The notes below the pieces were generated by a model that did not search any database, was not told the DNA's origin, and was given only the letters and a program-made list of their open reading frames with translations. From Ktedonobacteria bacterium brp13 (GTDB lineage Bacteria > Chloroflexota > Ktedonobacteria > Ktedonobacterales > Ktedonobacteraceae): DNA of 64,000 nucleotides. Shown here one piece after another: positions 41,772 through 50,966 of this stretch. The stretch covers positions 6,117,485 through 6,181,484 of the forward strand of contig AP024096.1 in the NCBI GenBank assembly GCA_015099395.1, read 5' to 3'. How positions within the stretch are numbered: position 1 is the first letter of the stretch; each line of letters begins with the position of its first letter. The position numbers and the translations under genes are program-made.

Positions 41772-42376
41772 TTTTGTTTGTTTCTCCCTTATATATTCCC
41801 TTGCTACGCATTTCCAGGTGGATACGTGTGAGGCATGGGTGGTGCGCCTCCTGCACAGTTCCAGTACTCCCGGATCATCTCTTTGTGTGTTATGCCGATG
41901 GTCATAGACCATGTCAGGTGGATGTGTTGCTCTACCTGTAGGCATGACGGCAATGCATCAGTTGGCATCCTCAATGCTGATAAAAGCAAGGATACACGTA
42001 TTCTTGTCGAATTTCTGACGCACGAGCGTAGAGGGTTAACCACATATATAATGTGGTTATTGAGGCAATATGCGCACATTTACAGCATGACCAGGCCATA
42101 ACAGTGCACGACAAAGCCACACAGATCTGTGCTTGAACATGATAGCAATGTTTGTCGTGCCTGTCAAGTTTATAGTGCGGTGCCTCTGGTGCGGAAGACT
42201 TCTGTGTAACTCGATCATCCCCCTGGCCGGTATCACAAAATGCGTATGGCAGAGCGCAAGACAGTAGCGGCGCGTGCCAGTTGGTTGTGGTGATAAGATA
42301 GTAAGACAATATGCCCATTGTGCATTATGACACGTAGCAAATCAACTACTACGAAAGTGTTTGAGAGGATTGACGT
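41772..42376. other. divergent intergenic region between rplU and the aldose epimerase
   Basis: 605 bp without a convincing gene; several short open frames on both strands overlap each other and are rejected. It contains the perfect palindrome AACCACAT-ATATA-ATGTGGTT at 42039-42058, a likely protein-binding site or promoter element, and probably the rplU leader. No known L21 leader structure is recognisable by eye. Confidence 0.55.
42039..42058. promoter_or_regulatory. AT-centred palindrome, possible operator
   Basis: AACCACAT and ATGTGGTT are perfect 8-bp arms around ATATA, about 270 bp upstream of rplU and 320 bp upstream of the epimerase. The symmetry suggests a dimeric regulator site. 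Confidence 0.45.
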
Positions 42377-43408
42377 ATGACGACAACCAATATTCAGGGA
42401 CCCTTTTCAGCTGAGGTTGCCAGAAATGAGGAGCTAGCTACGACGGTATTGTCGTTATCCTACATTGATAATCTGCACCCCGAGCATTCAATGGTGGCGA
42501 GCATTGCGCCTGAGTTAGGTAGCAACCTCTTTAGTTTCCGTGTTGGTAAGCATGAGCTTATCTATCATGATCCGAATTTATTGCGGCAGCGAGATTTTAC
42601 CGGCGATTTTGTGCTCTGGCCGTTTCCTAATCGCGTGCGTGACAAACGTTATACATTTGCTGGCAAGCAGTATTCGCTTGAGAAGCGCGCATGTCCCAGC
42701 GGCAATTATCCCCTGGTGCATGGTCTGGTTTTTGATCGCTCCTGGAACTATCAGCAGCCGATTGTAGAGGCTGCTGCCGCCAGTGTTACAACCTCCATTG
42801 CTATCGACAAAGATAGTCCATTCTATGATGGCTACCCTTTTGATAGCAGCCTTTCGTTGACATATACGCTGACCAAAGAGGGGCTACGCATTACCTACGT
42901 TGTAGAGAATAAAGGGAGCCAGACGCTGCCCTATGGCTTCGCCTTGCATCCTTATTTCGCACAACTCTCAGGCCCCGAACAGACCTTTCTCTCGCTGCCG
43001 GCAAAGACGGTAATGGAGGCCGATACTGAGCTATTGCCAACCGGTCGCTTGCTGGATGTGACTGGCACTATGTACGCAATGTTTGATCTACGTGAGCCCA
43101 TCCCTGTTAGCCATTTGAAACTGGACCATGTCTACTTTGATCTGCAACCGGGGTCTGCTGTTATCGATTATCGTCAGCATGGTCTACAACTTGTAGTAGG
43201 AGGTACTGAAGACTTTACACATGCGGTCATCTTTACACCTGGTAATACCAGGGATTTCTTCTGTCTGGAGCATCAGACCTGCTCGACCGATGCTATCAAT
43301 TTCAATAATCAGGACGAAGCTCACAAGAAGATGGCACATCTGCTCGAACTTAAACCCGGCGCGACCGGTACTGGTACCCTTAGCTATACTCCTCGCTTCA
43401 CGCGCTAA
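42377..43408 (+). CDS. aldose 1-epimerase family protein
   Basis: A 343-residue galactose-mutarotase-like beta-sandwich protein. Visible positions: GNYPLVHGLVFDRSWN near 110-125 (the catalytic His of GalM is in such an HG motif), FALHPYFA near 193 (second catalytic His), DHVYFDL near 250 and a late HQTCSTDAINF near 297 (Glu/His region). The arrangement fits GalM/YeaD-type enzymes that interconvert anomers of aldoses or sugar phosphates. No signal peptide. It has its own terminator downstream and is divergent from rplU. Confidence 0.88.
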   Translation: MTTTNIQGPFSAEVARNEELATTVLSLSYIDNLHPEHSMVASIAPELGSNLFSFRVGKHELIYHDPNLLRQRDFTGDFVLWPFPNRVRDKRYTFAGKQYSLEKRACPSGNYPLVHGLVFDRSWNYQQPIVEAAAASVTTSIAIDKDSPFYDGYPFDSSLSLTYTLTKEGLRITYVVENKGSQTLPYGFALHPYFAQLSGPEQTFLSLPAKTVMEADTELLPTGRLLDVTGTMYAMFDLREPIPVSHLKLDHVYFDLQPGSAVIDYRQHGLQLVVGGTEDFTHAVIFTPGNTRDFFCLEHQTCSTDAINFNNQDEAHKKMAHLLELKPGATGTGTLSYTPRFTR

Positions 43409-43431
43409 CCTTGCTCTGGATGGGGATCATG

Positions 43432-43471
43432 AACGACATTGGCGAGCGCTTCCTTGCCGGTGTCGTTTTTT
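43432..43471 (+). terminator. rho-independent terminator of the epimerase gene
   Basis: AACGACATTGGC and GCCGGTGTCGTT form a stem with one internal mismatch and a 12-base loop, followed by TTTTTT at 43466-43471. Confidence 0.8.
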
Positions 43472-43700
43472 CTGATCCTTGTTTTTTTATACACTTACTA
43501 CCCATTCGTTGCTCCGCGCCCGTCTCTGTACAGAGATCACAGAACCGTAACAAAGGCTATGCAAAGTATAGACTTTTTATAGAAAGGTGTGCTATTGTAT
43601 AGCGCAACGTCGTAAACGACAAGGAAAATTGCGATATTTTCAGCAGCCTTCAGTATTTTTCACTTTTTACCTCGTATCTCATTGTTGGAGTTAAATAATT

Positions 43701-44909
43701 ATGAGCACCTTCAATGGGCCAGTGGAATGGCCGGATTGGGAGCGGTACTCTCAGCAGGCTATCTATAACACAAAAGCAGTGGTGCAGCAGACCGGTGTTC
43801 CGGCTCCAACGTTACGAGCATGGGAACGGCGTTACGCATTACTTTCGCCTGTTCGTGCTGAGAATACCTATCGGCTCTACTCTGAGCGTGATATTGCTCT
43901 GGTGCGTTGGTTAAAGAATCGTGTAGAGAGCGGCATCTCGATCAGCCATGCGGTAGAACTGTATCGTCACCAGGCGCAACTGCTACCAAAGCCTACGGTT
44001 TCTATTGCCGAAGAGAAGACAGATACCTTTTCTGCTAGAGAGGGATTGCAGCCTGACCCCTATGGTCTCGGTTCTGCTGATATCCCATTCTTTCAGGTTG
44101 CGGTGAACACGCCGCATGTTTCGACGGGTCCGCTATTCGAGGATGATAGCGTAGTCAATGCTCTGTTCTCCGATAGCTCTGAGCGTGAGATGCGCTCTGA
44201 TCTATGGAAGTCGCCACCGAGTCAGGATGAGGTACATACATATCCGTTCTACCATACGATGCAATCGGCGCGTGATCGATTAATAGAAATTTTCCAGAAT
44301 ATGGATGAAGCGCAGGCAATTGTCCTGCTAGGCCATCTTTTCTCGCTCTATTCGGTGGAACAGGTCTGTACTGAACTGGTGACACCGACACTATGGGAGC
44401 TTGGGCGGCTCTGGGCTGTGGGTGCAATTACCGTTTCGGTCGAACATTTCGCAACCAATTTCTTTCGTGGTCTATTTACCAATATGTTGCATGTGACCCC
44501 TATCTCCTCGCATGGTCCACTGGTATTGACCTGCTGTGCGCCTGGTGAGCCACACGAACTGGCAATCCTGATGGTCTCACTTTTCTTACGGCGCAGTGGT
44601 CTACGCGTCCTGTACCTGGGGCAGAGCATCGAGACGACCGGTTTGATGCATACGATCCGCACGCTATCGCCTGCTCTGGTCTGTGTCTCGTTGACGCTGC
44701 CGATGTATATGCTCCATGTGGAGCATATCAGCCGTTTGATCTCCGCCCTGGAAGGACCGCGTCCTCTCTTTGCCTTTGGTGGGCAAGCCTTTCGTCAGTT
44801 GCCAGAGTACGCCAGGCGCATCGCGGGTATTTATTGTGATGGTGATCTACAAGAAGTGACGTCTCATCTCCATGCTCAGATTATGGCCCGTAGCGTCCCG
44901 GTTAAATAA
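43701..44909 (+). CDS. MerR-family regulator with B12-binding domain, CarH/LitR-like photoreceptor candidate
   Basis: A 402-residue transcription regulator. N-terminal MerR helix-turn-helix (about 20-95): YNTKAVVQQTGVPAPTLRAWERRY and NTYRLYSERDIALVRWL. After a ~100-residue Ser/Pro/Glu-rich linker comes a helical B12-binding bundle (about 195-265) with W238-(9 residues)-E248-H249, i.e. the Wx9EH motif that marks CarH photoreceptors. The Rossmann domain follows with EPHELA, His285 being the equivalent of the lower cobalt ligand (Ala replaces the usual Gly). CarH binds adenosylcobalamin as a tetramer on DNA and lets go in light, turning on carotenoid or photoprotection genes. No such genes are adjacent; the linker is longer than in known CarH. 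Confidence 0.88.
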   Translation: MSTFNGPVEWPDWERYSQQAIYNTKAVVQQTGVPAPTLRAWERRYALLSPVRAENTYRLYSERDIALVRWLKNRVESGISISHAVELYRHQAQLLPKPTVSIAEEKTDTFSAREGLQPDPYGLGSADIPFFQVAVNTPHVSTGPLFEDDSVVNALFSDSSEREMRSDLWKSPPSQDEVHTYPFYHTMQSARDRLIEIFQNMDEAQAIVLLGHLFSLYSVEQVCTELVTPTLWELGRLWAVGAITVSVEHFATNFFRGLFTNMLHVTPISSHGPLVLTCCAPGEPHELAILMVSLFLRRSGLRVLYLGQSIETTGLMHTIRTLSPALVCVSLTLPMYMLHVEHISRLISALEGPRPLFAFGGQAFRQLPEYARRIAGIYCDGDLQEVTSHLHAQIMARSVPVK

Positions 44910-45034
44910 CAGCAGGTCTTTGTTAAACGCATGAAATGCATGCGCCACTTGACAATACTTGTGTATTTGTACTACTGTACTGAAGTACTAGGATACTGCA
45001 ACGCTTATAGGATACTGGCAACTAGTTAGTCAGG

Positions 45035-47158
45035 ATGGGCATGTCGCTTTCCTCTTCTTTATTCTGTGATAATTGTGGTGCGGCGCATCGCCCAGGTGCA
45101 CGTTTTTGCCGTGCCTGTGGGTTGACACTGCAACCATCAGATACAATTACGATCAATAACCATACGACACTGACCGGGTTACTGTCTGCTCAGACGCTAC
45201 TGAACCAGCGCTATTCGATTCTGAGCCAGTCCGGGCGTGGCGGTTTTGGTGCTGTCTATAAAGCATTTGATGAACAGTCGGGCCAGCGTATAGTGGCAGT
45301 GAAAGAGATGAGCCAGAGTTCGCTGGATGCACCGGAAATGGTAGAGGCGACCGCTGCCTTTAAGCATGAGGCCGAACTGCTAGAGGGTCTGGCTCATCCC
45401 AATTTACCAGCGATCTACGATCAATTTACAGAGAATGGTCGCTCGTATCTGGTGATGGACTTTATCGATGGTGAGCCATTAGAGATGATGCTGGCCCGTA
45501 TGGGTGGCGCGAAGATGCCGCTGGATAAAGTGCTGGATATCGCGTTGCAACTCTGCTCCGTCCTTGACTATCTGCATACACGCCAGCCTCCGATCATCTT
45601 TCGTGACCTCAAGCCAGGCAATATTATGATTACGCCGGCACGCCAGGTCTATCTGATCGATTTCGGGATCGCGCGCCTCTTTAAGCCGGGCCAGGATAAG
45701 GATACGACCGCGCTTGGCTCGTATGGTTATGCTCCACCTGAGCAGTACGGCAAGTCGCAGACAACAGTGCGCTCCGATATCTATAGCCTGGGTGCGACAC
45801 TTCATCAATTGCTCTCTGGCGACGATCCCTCAGAGACGCCATTCCAATTCTCGCCTTTGAAGTTGAGCGATCCCACGCTCTCTGAGTTTGGACCTCTTGT
45901 CATGCGGATGGTGAATGTTGATATCAGCAAACGGCCTGCCAGCATCTCAGAGGTACGCCAGGAACTACAGGCTATTACGCAGCGCTACACGAATGGTAAT
46001 ACGTTGCCCAGAATGACGGCGAAGACGGCCACACGCTCGGCACCGTTCGATGGTATCAATGGTGTTATCGACGCGATCCAGCGCAATACGAGCAGTAACG
46101 CGACGTTACCGCCTCTGCCAACAAAAAGTAATGCTTCGACAGGCGTCGTGAATACAGCGAAGGCAGCGAAGCAGAGCAACAAGAAGAATAGTCCGCTCCC
46201 AATCGCGCCGCAGGCGAACATGCTCTTTGTCTGTACGGGTCATAGCAATCGTGTAACGACGGTGGCCTGGTCCCCCGATGGCAAATATCTGGCCTCCGCT
46301 AGCTATGATAAGACGATCCAGATCTGGGATGGCAATAACGGACAGAATCTGAAAACCTTGAAAGGGCATCAAGGACGTGTCAACGCGCTCTCCTGGTCGC
46401 CTGATAGCAGCGTGTTGGCTTCTGCCAGTGATGATCAGACCGTACGCCTCTGGCATCCTTTGACGACCCTGACCAGGTATGTCTTCAAGCTGCATACGGA
46501 TGTGGTAACAAGCGTCGATTGGTCACCAGATGGCAAATGTATCGTCTCCAGTGACGAAGCGGCACAGGTCCTGGTCTGGGAGGCGGATACGGATGCACAT
46601 GCGCTCCTGATAACCTTTCAGGAGCATAAGGATGCGGTATTGAGCGTCGAATGGTCGCCGGATGGCAAATGTATCGCCTCCGCAGGCAAAGATACTGTGG
46701 TCAGGATCTGGGAGCCGCAGAAGTTACTACAGAAGCGCAACTGGCTCTCTACCCTCTTCTTTCCCAATCCTGGGCAACAGAGCTGGCATGGTCATAATGG
46801 GAAGCTTGTCGCGCTCTCCTGGTCGCCTGATAGCAAACAGATCGCGGCCGCCTGTAATGATCACCTGGTACGTGTACGCGACCTCAGCCCGGAGCCAACC
46901 AGAAGCCCTACAACGACCTCGCTGGGTATCGATAACTCGACCGTTAAGAATACGCTCGCCTGGTCACCCGCAGGAAAATATCTAGCGGTGGGTGGTAACG
47001 ACAAGGTAGTACGGATCTGGAATGTTGCCGCGCAACAAGAGACCTATATTTATCATGGACATGTTGGCTATATTATCAGCATAGCCTGGTCGCCTGATGG
47101 GAGCCGTATCGCTTCGACAGGTGTGGACCGCACAATACAGGTGTGGCAGACGCGTTAA
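45035..47158 (+). CDS. serine/threonine protein kinase with zinc ribbon and WD40 propeller
   Basis: A 707-residue cytoplasmic protein of three parts. Residues about 10-30: zinc ribbon CDNCGAAHRPGARFCRAC. About 58-315: Hanks-type kinase, with Gly-rich loop GRGGFGAVYKAF, catalytic Lys in AVKEM, FRDLKPGNIM catalytic loop (Asp and Asn present; His of HRD replaced by Phe), DFG in LIDFGIARL, and PPEQYG activation segment. About 395-707: seven WD40 repeats ending WSPDG and IRIWD-type strands. There is no transmembrane segment, unlike PknB. The propeller presumably docks substrates. The ATG at 45035 or 45041 may be used. It is the only Ser/Thr kinase here; no phosphatase is near. Confidence 0.93.
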   Translation: MGMSLSSSLFCDNCGAAHRPGARFCRACGLTLQPSDTITINNHTTLTGLLSAQTLLNQRYSILSQSGRGGFGAVYKAFDEQSGQRIVAVKEMSQSSLDAPEMVEATAAFKHEAELLEGLAHPNLPAIYDQFTENGRSYLVMDFIDGEPLEMMLARMGGAKMPLDKVLDIALQLCSVLDYLHTRQPPIIFRDLKPGNIMITPARQVYLIDFGIARLFKPGQDKDTTALGSYGYAPPEQYGKSQTTVRSDIYSLGATLHQLLSGDDPSETPFQFSPLKLSDPTLSEFGPLVMRMVNVDISKRPASISEVRQELQAITQRYTNGNTLPRMTAKTATRSAPFDGINGVIDAIQRNTSSNATLPPLPTKSNASTGVVNTAKAAKQSNKKNSPLPIAPQANMLFVCTGHSNRVTTVAWSPDGKYLASASYDKTIQIWDGNNGQNLKTLKGHQGRVNALSWSPDSSVLASASDDQTVRLWHPLTTLTRYVFKLHTDVVTSVDWSPDGKCIVSSDEAAQVLVWEADTDAHALLITFQEHKDAVLSVEWSPDGKCIASAGKDTVVRIWEPQKLLQKRNWLSTLFFPNPGQQSWHGHNGKLVALSWSPDSKQIAAACNDHLVRVRDLSPEPTRSPTTTSLGIDNSTVKNTLAWSPAGKYLAVGGNDKVVRIWNVAAQQETYIYHGHVGYIISIAWSPDGSRIASTGVDRTIQVWQTR

Positions 47159-47251
47159 GAAACGTTTCATAAGGTATTATAATGTGTAGATGGTATTTCC
47201 TATGGTTGCTCGTATTTTGATATTGAGAATAGAGGTAAAGGGGTATCCTGC

Positions 47252-48400
47252 ATGCAGTTCGAGCTTGATGAAGAGCAGAGAGAGATACGCGACACCGTTC
47301 GTCGCTTTACAGAACAGGAGATCACTCCACATGCTGGCGAGTGGGATGAGCAGAATCATTTTCCGCGTGAACTTTTTGCACAGTTGGCAGAGTTAGGTTT
47401 ATTAGGGCTGAGTGCGCCCGAGGAGTATGGTGGATCGCCATTGGATCGGCTCTCCTGTGCGCTGGTCTATGAGGAGATTGCCAAAGGCGACATGGCAACA
47501 GCTGTGGGGCTGGGTGTGCATAATATGGTGACCGGTATGGTAATGCGTTTTGGCAATGACGAGCAACGCCAGCGCTACCTTCCAGCCCTGGTACAGGGGA
47601 AGCTGTTTGGTGCGTTTTCGCTCAGTGAGTCTGGCTCCGGCTCGGATGCTGCTAGCCTGCAATGTCGGGCGCAGCGACAGGATGATAGCTATCGTATCGA
47701 TGGTACTAAAATGTGGGTCTCCAATGGTGGAGAGGCAGACCTCTATCTTTTGATGGCACGGCTGGGTGAGGGACGTGGTCCCGCCGGTATCACGTGCTTT
47801 CTCATCGAGAAAGGCACACCGGGTTTTAGCTTTGGGAAGTTGGAGCGTAAGATGGGGCTGCATGCTTCACCGACGCGTGAGCTGCTCTTCGATAACTGTG
47901 TGATCCCCTCAGGGCAGCGTATTGGTGAAGAGGGGAAGGGTTTCAAGCTGGCGCTGGCGTCGCTGGATGGTGGACGTGTCAACGTTGGTGCAATCTCTGT
48001 GGGTGTCGCACAGGCCGCTTTTGATGTTGCGAGTAAGTATGCTCGTGAGCGTGAACAGTTTGGGCAGCCGATCGGAGCGTTTCAAGGGATGCAGTTTCTA
48101 TTAGCTGATATGGCGATGAAGATCGAGGCTGCACGTCTATTAACGTATGAGGCGGCCTGGAAGATGGATAAAGGGCAGGACGCGATTATAGCTGCCTCGA
48201 TGGCGAAATGCTTCGCGAGCGATATGGCGATGGAGGTCACGACCAACGCGGTCCAGATCCTGGGCGGTGCTGGCTATACACGTGAATTTCCAGTGGAGCG
48301 CTATATGCGGGATATCAAGGTCGCCCAGATTTTTGAAGGCACTAACCAGGTGCAACGCATGATTATTGGCCGCAGTATCCTGGGACCACTGAGTTCATAA
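47252..48400 (+). CDS. acyl-CoA dehydrogenase
   Basis: A 382-residue FAD enzyme that forms a trans-2,3 double bond in acyl-CoA and passes electrons to ETF. N-terminal helical domain (MQFELDEEQREIRDTVRRF), central beta domain with FSLSESGSGSDAASL near 122 and TKMWVSNGG near 152, then the C-terminal helical domain with QFGQPIGAFQGMQFLLADM near 265 and the AQIL-type VQILGGAGYTREFPVERYMRD near 335, where the catalytic Glu lies. Start ATG 47252 is preceded by AGAGGTAAAGGGG. Chain-length class (short/medium/branched) is not resolved. It stands alone; no ETF or thiolase genes are close. Confidence 0.95.
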   Translation: MQFELDEEQREIRDTVRRFTEQEITPHAGEWDEQNHFPRELFAQLAELGLLGLSAPEEYGGSPLDRLSCALVYEEIAKGDMATAVGLGVHNMVTGMVMRFGNDEQRQRYLPALVQGKLFGAFSLSESGSGSDAASLQCRAQRQDDSYRIDGTKMWVSNGGEADLYLLMARLGEGRGPAGITCFLIEKGTPGFSFGKLERKMGLHASPTRELLFDNCVIPSGQRIGEEGKGFKLALASLDGGRVNVGAISVGVAQAAFDVASKYAREREQFGQPIGAFQGMQFLLADMAMKIEAARLLTYEAAWKMDKGQDAIIAASMAKCFASDMAMEVTTNAVQILGGAGYTREFPVERYMRDIKVAQIFEGTNQVQRMIIGRSILGPLSS

Positions 48401-48436
48401 TCCACTCACAGTTGATTACAAGTTGTACAAAAAGAA

Positions 48437-48494
48437 GAAGAGATCATACGCTGAGATTGCATGGGTGTGCAACCTCTACCGTCGTGATCTCTTC
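48437..48494. terminator. bidirectional terminator
   Basis: GAAGAGATCA at 48437-48446 pairs perfectly with TGATCTCTTC at 48485-48494 between the convergent acyl-CoA dehydrogenase and the membrane protein gene. A-rich before, C/T-rich after. Confidence 0.65.
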
Positions 48495-48523
48495 CTCTCT
48501 GTTCAGCCGTAGTATGGCAAGCA

Positions 48524-49060
48524 TTAATGTTGTACTGCGGCTGATTGTGTCTGGTTGCTAACCTCTTTTGGGATCTGGTGAGTTGCGCTGGTGCGTATAG
48601 CCAGCAACTGCTCGTTGGAAAGGGTCGCTCTAGTCTCAGGATCAAAGACCACATCATTGCGTGAGCAATAATAGAGCTTGTTCCAGGTTGCGGTCGCCTT
48701 GTCCCAGGCAGGAAGTAGGACGGATGATTCATTGTCGCCGTGTACGACTTTTTGAAAGGCAATGAACGAGACGACGAGAGCGCTAACAATAGCGATCAAC
48801 GTAATAACAGCAAGGATAAACTGATATAATTGGGGGAAATTGTTTTCCAGACCACCAATCAGCACGACAATACAAAGTACACAGAGACCAACGATGACAG
48901 CGCACGTTATAATGTACTTCGACATTGAAACGTTGCGGGTAGGCATCTCTGGTGGTGCACAACGCGCGACTCCCGTACTATAGGCAGCCTGCATGGTCTT
49001 TACTTGATCTGCCTGGTCGCAGACCGGACAGGTTGGTTTTTGGCTTTCATCGGACGCCAT
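48524..49060 (-). CDS. membrane protein with N-terminal Cys motif, unknown function
   Basis: A 178-residue protein: CPVCDQ at 11-16 (half of a zinc ribbon), two hydrophobic helices (about 48-70 and 80-103), then a soluble C-terminus with YYCSRNDVVFDPETRATL near 128-146. That last piece looks like the second half of a zinc ribbon of the kind that labels 'C..C-R-x-D-x-V-F-D-P' membrane proteins of Chloroflexota and actinobacteria, so the two Cys pairs might combine. AAGGAGG lies before the ATG. Function unknown. Confidence 0.7.
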   Translation of the reverse strand: MASDESQKPTCPVCDQADQVKTMQAAYSTGVARCAPPEMPTRNVSMSKYIITCAVIVGLCVLCIVVLIGGLENNFPQLYQFILAVITLIAIVSALVVSFIAFQKVVHGDNESSVLLPAWDKATATWNKLYYCSRNDVVFDPETRATLSNEQLLAIRTSATHQIPKEVSNQTQSAAVQH

Positions 49061-49277
49061 CTAGAACCTCCTTGTGTTGCTCATTCTATTGAAAACAAGC
49101 AACCATTGCAGTTTTCTTATTAAAAATAGCATAACACGTTGTTGGCATTTTCGACAATGTAGAGAGCCAGTCTTTCGCGTTTGGCATGTCGTCTGTCCTG
49201 ACTACGTTGATTGTATCACGACTTTCTCTGCACATTATCTCTTCTACTATTGGAGCAAAGAGAGGATCAGTTTATTT

Positions 49278-50810
49278 ATGAGCGATATAAAACAAGCTGC
49301 TGTTACTATTGTTGGATTGGGACCAGGTAGCCTGACGGATGTGACACTAGAGGCGCATCAGGTCTTTACTCAAGCCGCTGCCACCAATCAGACCGTTTAC
49401 TTTCGTACAACTATTCATCCAACGGTCGAGCCATTACAACAGAGCATACCTGATTTACGTATTGAATCCTTTGATAGACTCTATGAAGAGTCTGACGAAT
49501 GGGACACCCTCTACCAGCGTATTGCGGACGAACTCTGCACATTCGCAGTCCAGGGTCCGGTCGTCTATGCCGTACCGGGTCATCCACTGGTGGGCGATAC
49601 CTCCATCCAACTATTGCTCAAGAGTGCGCGTGAACGTGGCCTGACTACGCGCATCGTCGCGGGCCTCTCATTGATCGAGCCCGCCTGTACGCTGCTCGAA
49701 CTGGACCCTTTTGCGAACGGCTTGCAGATCGTAGATGCCATCGAACTGGCGTCACTGAGCGCAGAAGAGATCGCGGGAAAACTCATCCCGACCGTTCCTT
49801 TACTGGTAGTACAGGTCTACAACCGTCGTGTCGCCAGTACCGTCAAGCTAGCTCTCAGCGAATGCTATCCCGACGACTGGTCAGTTAAACTGGTACGCGC
49901 GACCGGGATCGCCGATGAAGAGAACGCACTCTTAGAGATGCCTCTGCATGAGCTGGACCGTGATACCGCCTTCACGAACCACCTGAGCATCCTTTATGTG
50001 CCCCCTGTTGGTGCCATGACTTCTCTACGCTTGCCAGAGACATTGCGCTATATTATCATGCGCCTGCGTCGTGATCCTGATGGTTGCCCATGGGATCGCC
50101 AGCAGACGCACCAGAGCCTCAAGCGTTACGTCATCGAAGAGAGCTATGAAGTCGTCGAGGCCCTGGAAGAAGACGATATGGATCATCTGGCCGAGGAGCT
50201 GGGTGACCTCCTGTTACAGGTCTATCTGCATGCTGAGGTGGCCCGCCAATCCGACGAGTTTACCCTGGGAGACGTCTACGAGCATATCAATGCCAAAATG
50301 ATTCGTCGCCATCCCCACGTCTTTGGTGATCGTGAAGCGCATACAGCCAGCCAGGTCATCCAGAACTGGGAAGAGATCAAGAAGCAGGAGCGCGCCGCAG
50401 CAGGTAAAGACATCGCAGCTGAGAGCGTCCTGGATCGCGTCCCACAGGCCACACCGGCCCTGATGATGGCCCAGGAGTATCAGAAGCGCGTCGTCAAAAC
50501 AGGCTTCGAATTTACCTCTCTAGAGGGCGTCTACGCCAAAATAGCAGAAGAGCTCGCTGAGATCAAACAAGCCAGTACAGTAGAAGAGCAGATCGAAGAG
50601 ATCGGGGATCTCCTCTTCATCGTTGCCAAACTCGCTCGCTTCATGAAGATCGACGCCGAAGAGGCTCTGCGTGCTGCGAACCGTAAGTTTCGTCGCCGCT
50701 TTCAACTGATGGAAGGGTATGCGCGCGCTGAAGAGCGCGCCCTGACATCCTACAGTGTGCCAGAATGGGAGGCTCTATGGGAGCGTGCGAAGGCACAGAA
50801 GGCAGAGTAG
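49278..50810 (+). CDS. mazG: nucleoside triphosphate pyrophosphohydrolase MazG with N-terminal methylase-like domain
   Basis: A 510-residue YabN-type protein. N-terminal tetrapyrrole-methylase fold (about 8-225; VTIVGLGPGSLTDVTLEA and VYAVPGHPLVGDTSI) is fused to two MazG domains (about 260-370 and 395-490). The first MazG domain has CPWDRQQTHQSLKRYVIEESYEVVEAL and EELGDLLLQVYLHA; the second has EELAEIKQ and EEIGDLLFIVAKLARF. MazG hydrolyses aberrant and canonical NTPs to NMPs and limits ppGpp-linked stress. I use the ATG at 49278, where the methylase fold begins and GAGAGGA lies upstream; an earlier codon at 49074 adds 68 unlike residues. Single-gene unit. Confidence 0.94.
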   Translation: MSDIKQAAVTIVGLGPGSLTDVTLEAHQVFTQAAATNQTVYFRTTIHPTVEPLQQSIPDLRIESFDRLYEESDEWDTLYQRIADELCTFAVQGPVVYAVPGHPLVGDTSIQLLLKSARERGLTTRIVAGLSLIEPACTLLELDPFANGLQIVDAIELASLSAEEIAGKLIPTVPLLVVQVYNRRVASTVKLALSECYPDDWSVKLVRATGIADEENALLEMPLHELDRDTAFTNHLSILYVPPVGAMTSLRLPETLRYIIMRLRRDPDGCPWDRQQTHQSLKRYVIEESYEVVEALEEDDMDHLAEELGDLLLQVYLHAEVARQSDEFTLGDVYEHINAKMIRRHPHVFGDREAHTASQVIQNWEEIKKQERAAAGKDIAAESVLDRVPQATPALMMAQEYQKRVVKTGFEFTSLEGVYAKIAEELAEIKQASTVEEQIEEIGDLLFIVAKLARFMKIDAEEALRAANRKFRRRFQLMEGYARAEERALTSYSVPEWEALWERAKAQKAE

Positions 50811-50872
50811 TGTCTGCATAAAAACATATACACATGGGAAAGATGTATATAGTACCATCGGCACAAAAAGAA

Positions 50873-50907
50873 GAGGGGAAGACTCGCTAATACGATGTCT
50901 TCCCCTC
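50873..50907. terminator. bidirectional rho-independent terminator
   Basis: GAGGGGAAGAC at 50873-50883 and GTCTTCCCCTC at 50897-50907 form a perfect 11-bp stem between convergent mazG and citrate synthase genes, with A-rich sequence on the left. Confidence 0.8.
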
Positions 50908-50966
50908 TAGCCCTTCTATGCGCGCATCATTATGGTGTCGCTATAAAAGTATGCAAGTACCAGTGT

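Noticed and set aside
41835..42318. Several open frames in the rplU/epimerase gap
   Set aside because: They overlap each other on both strands, lack ribosome sites and cross the palindrome at 42039.
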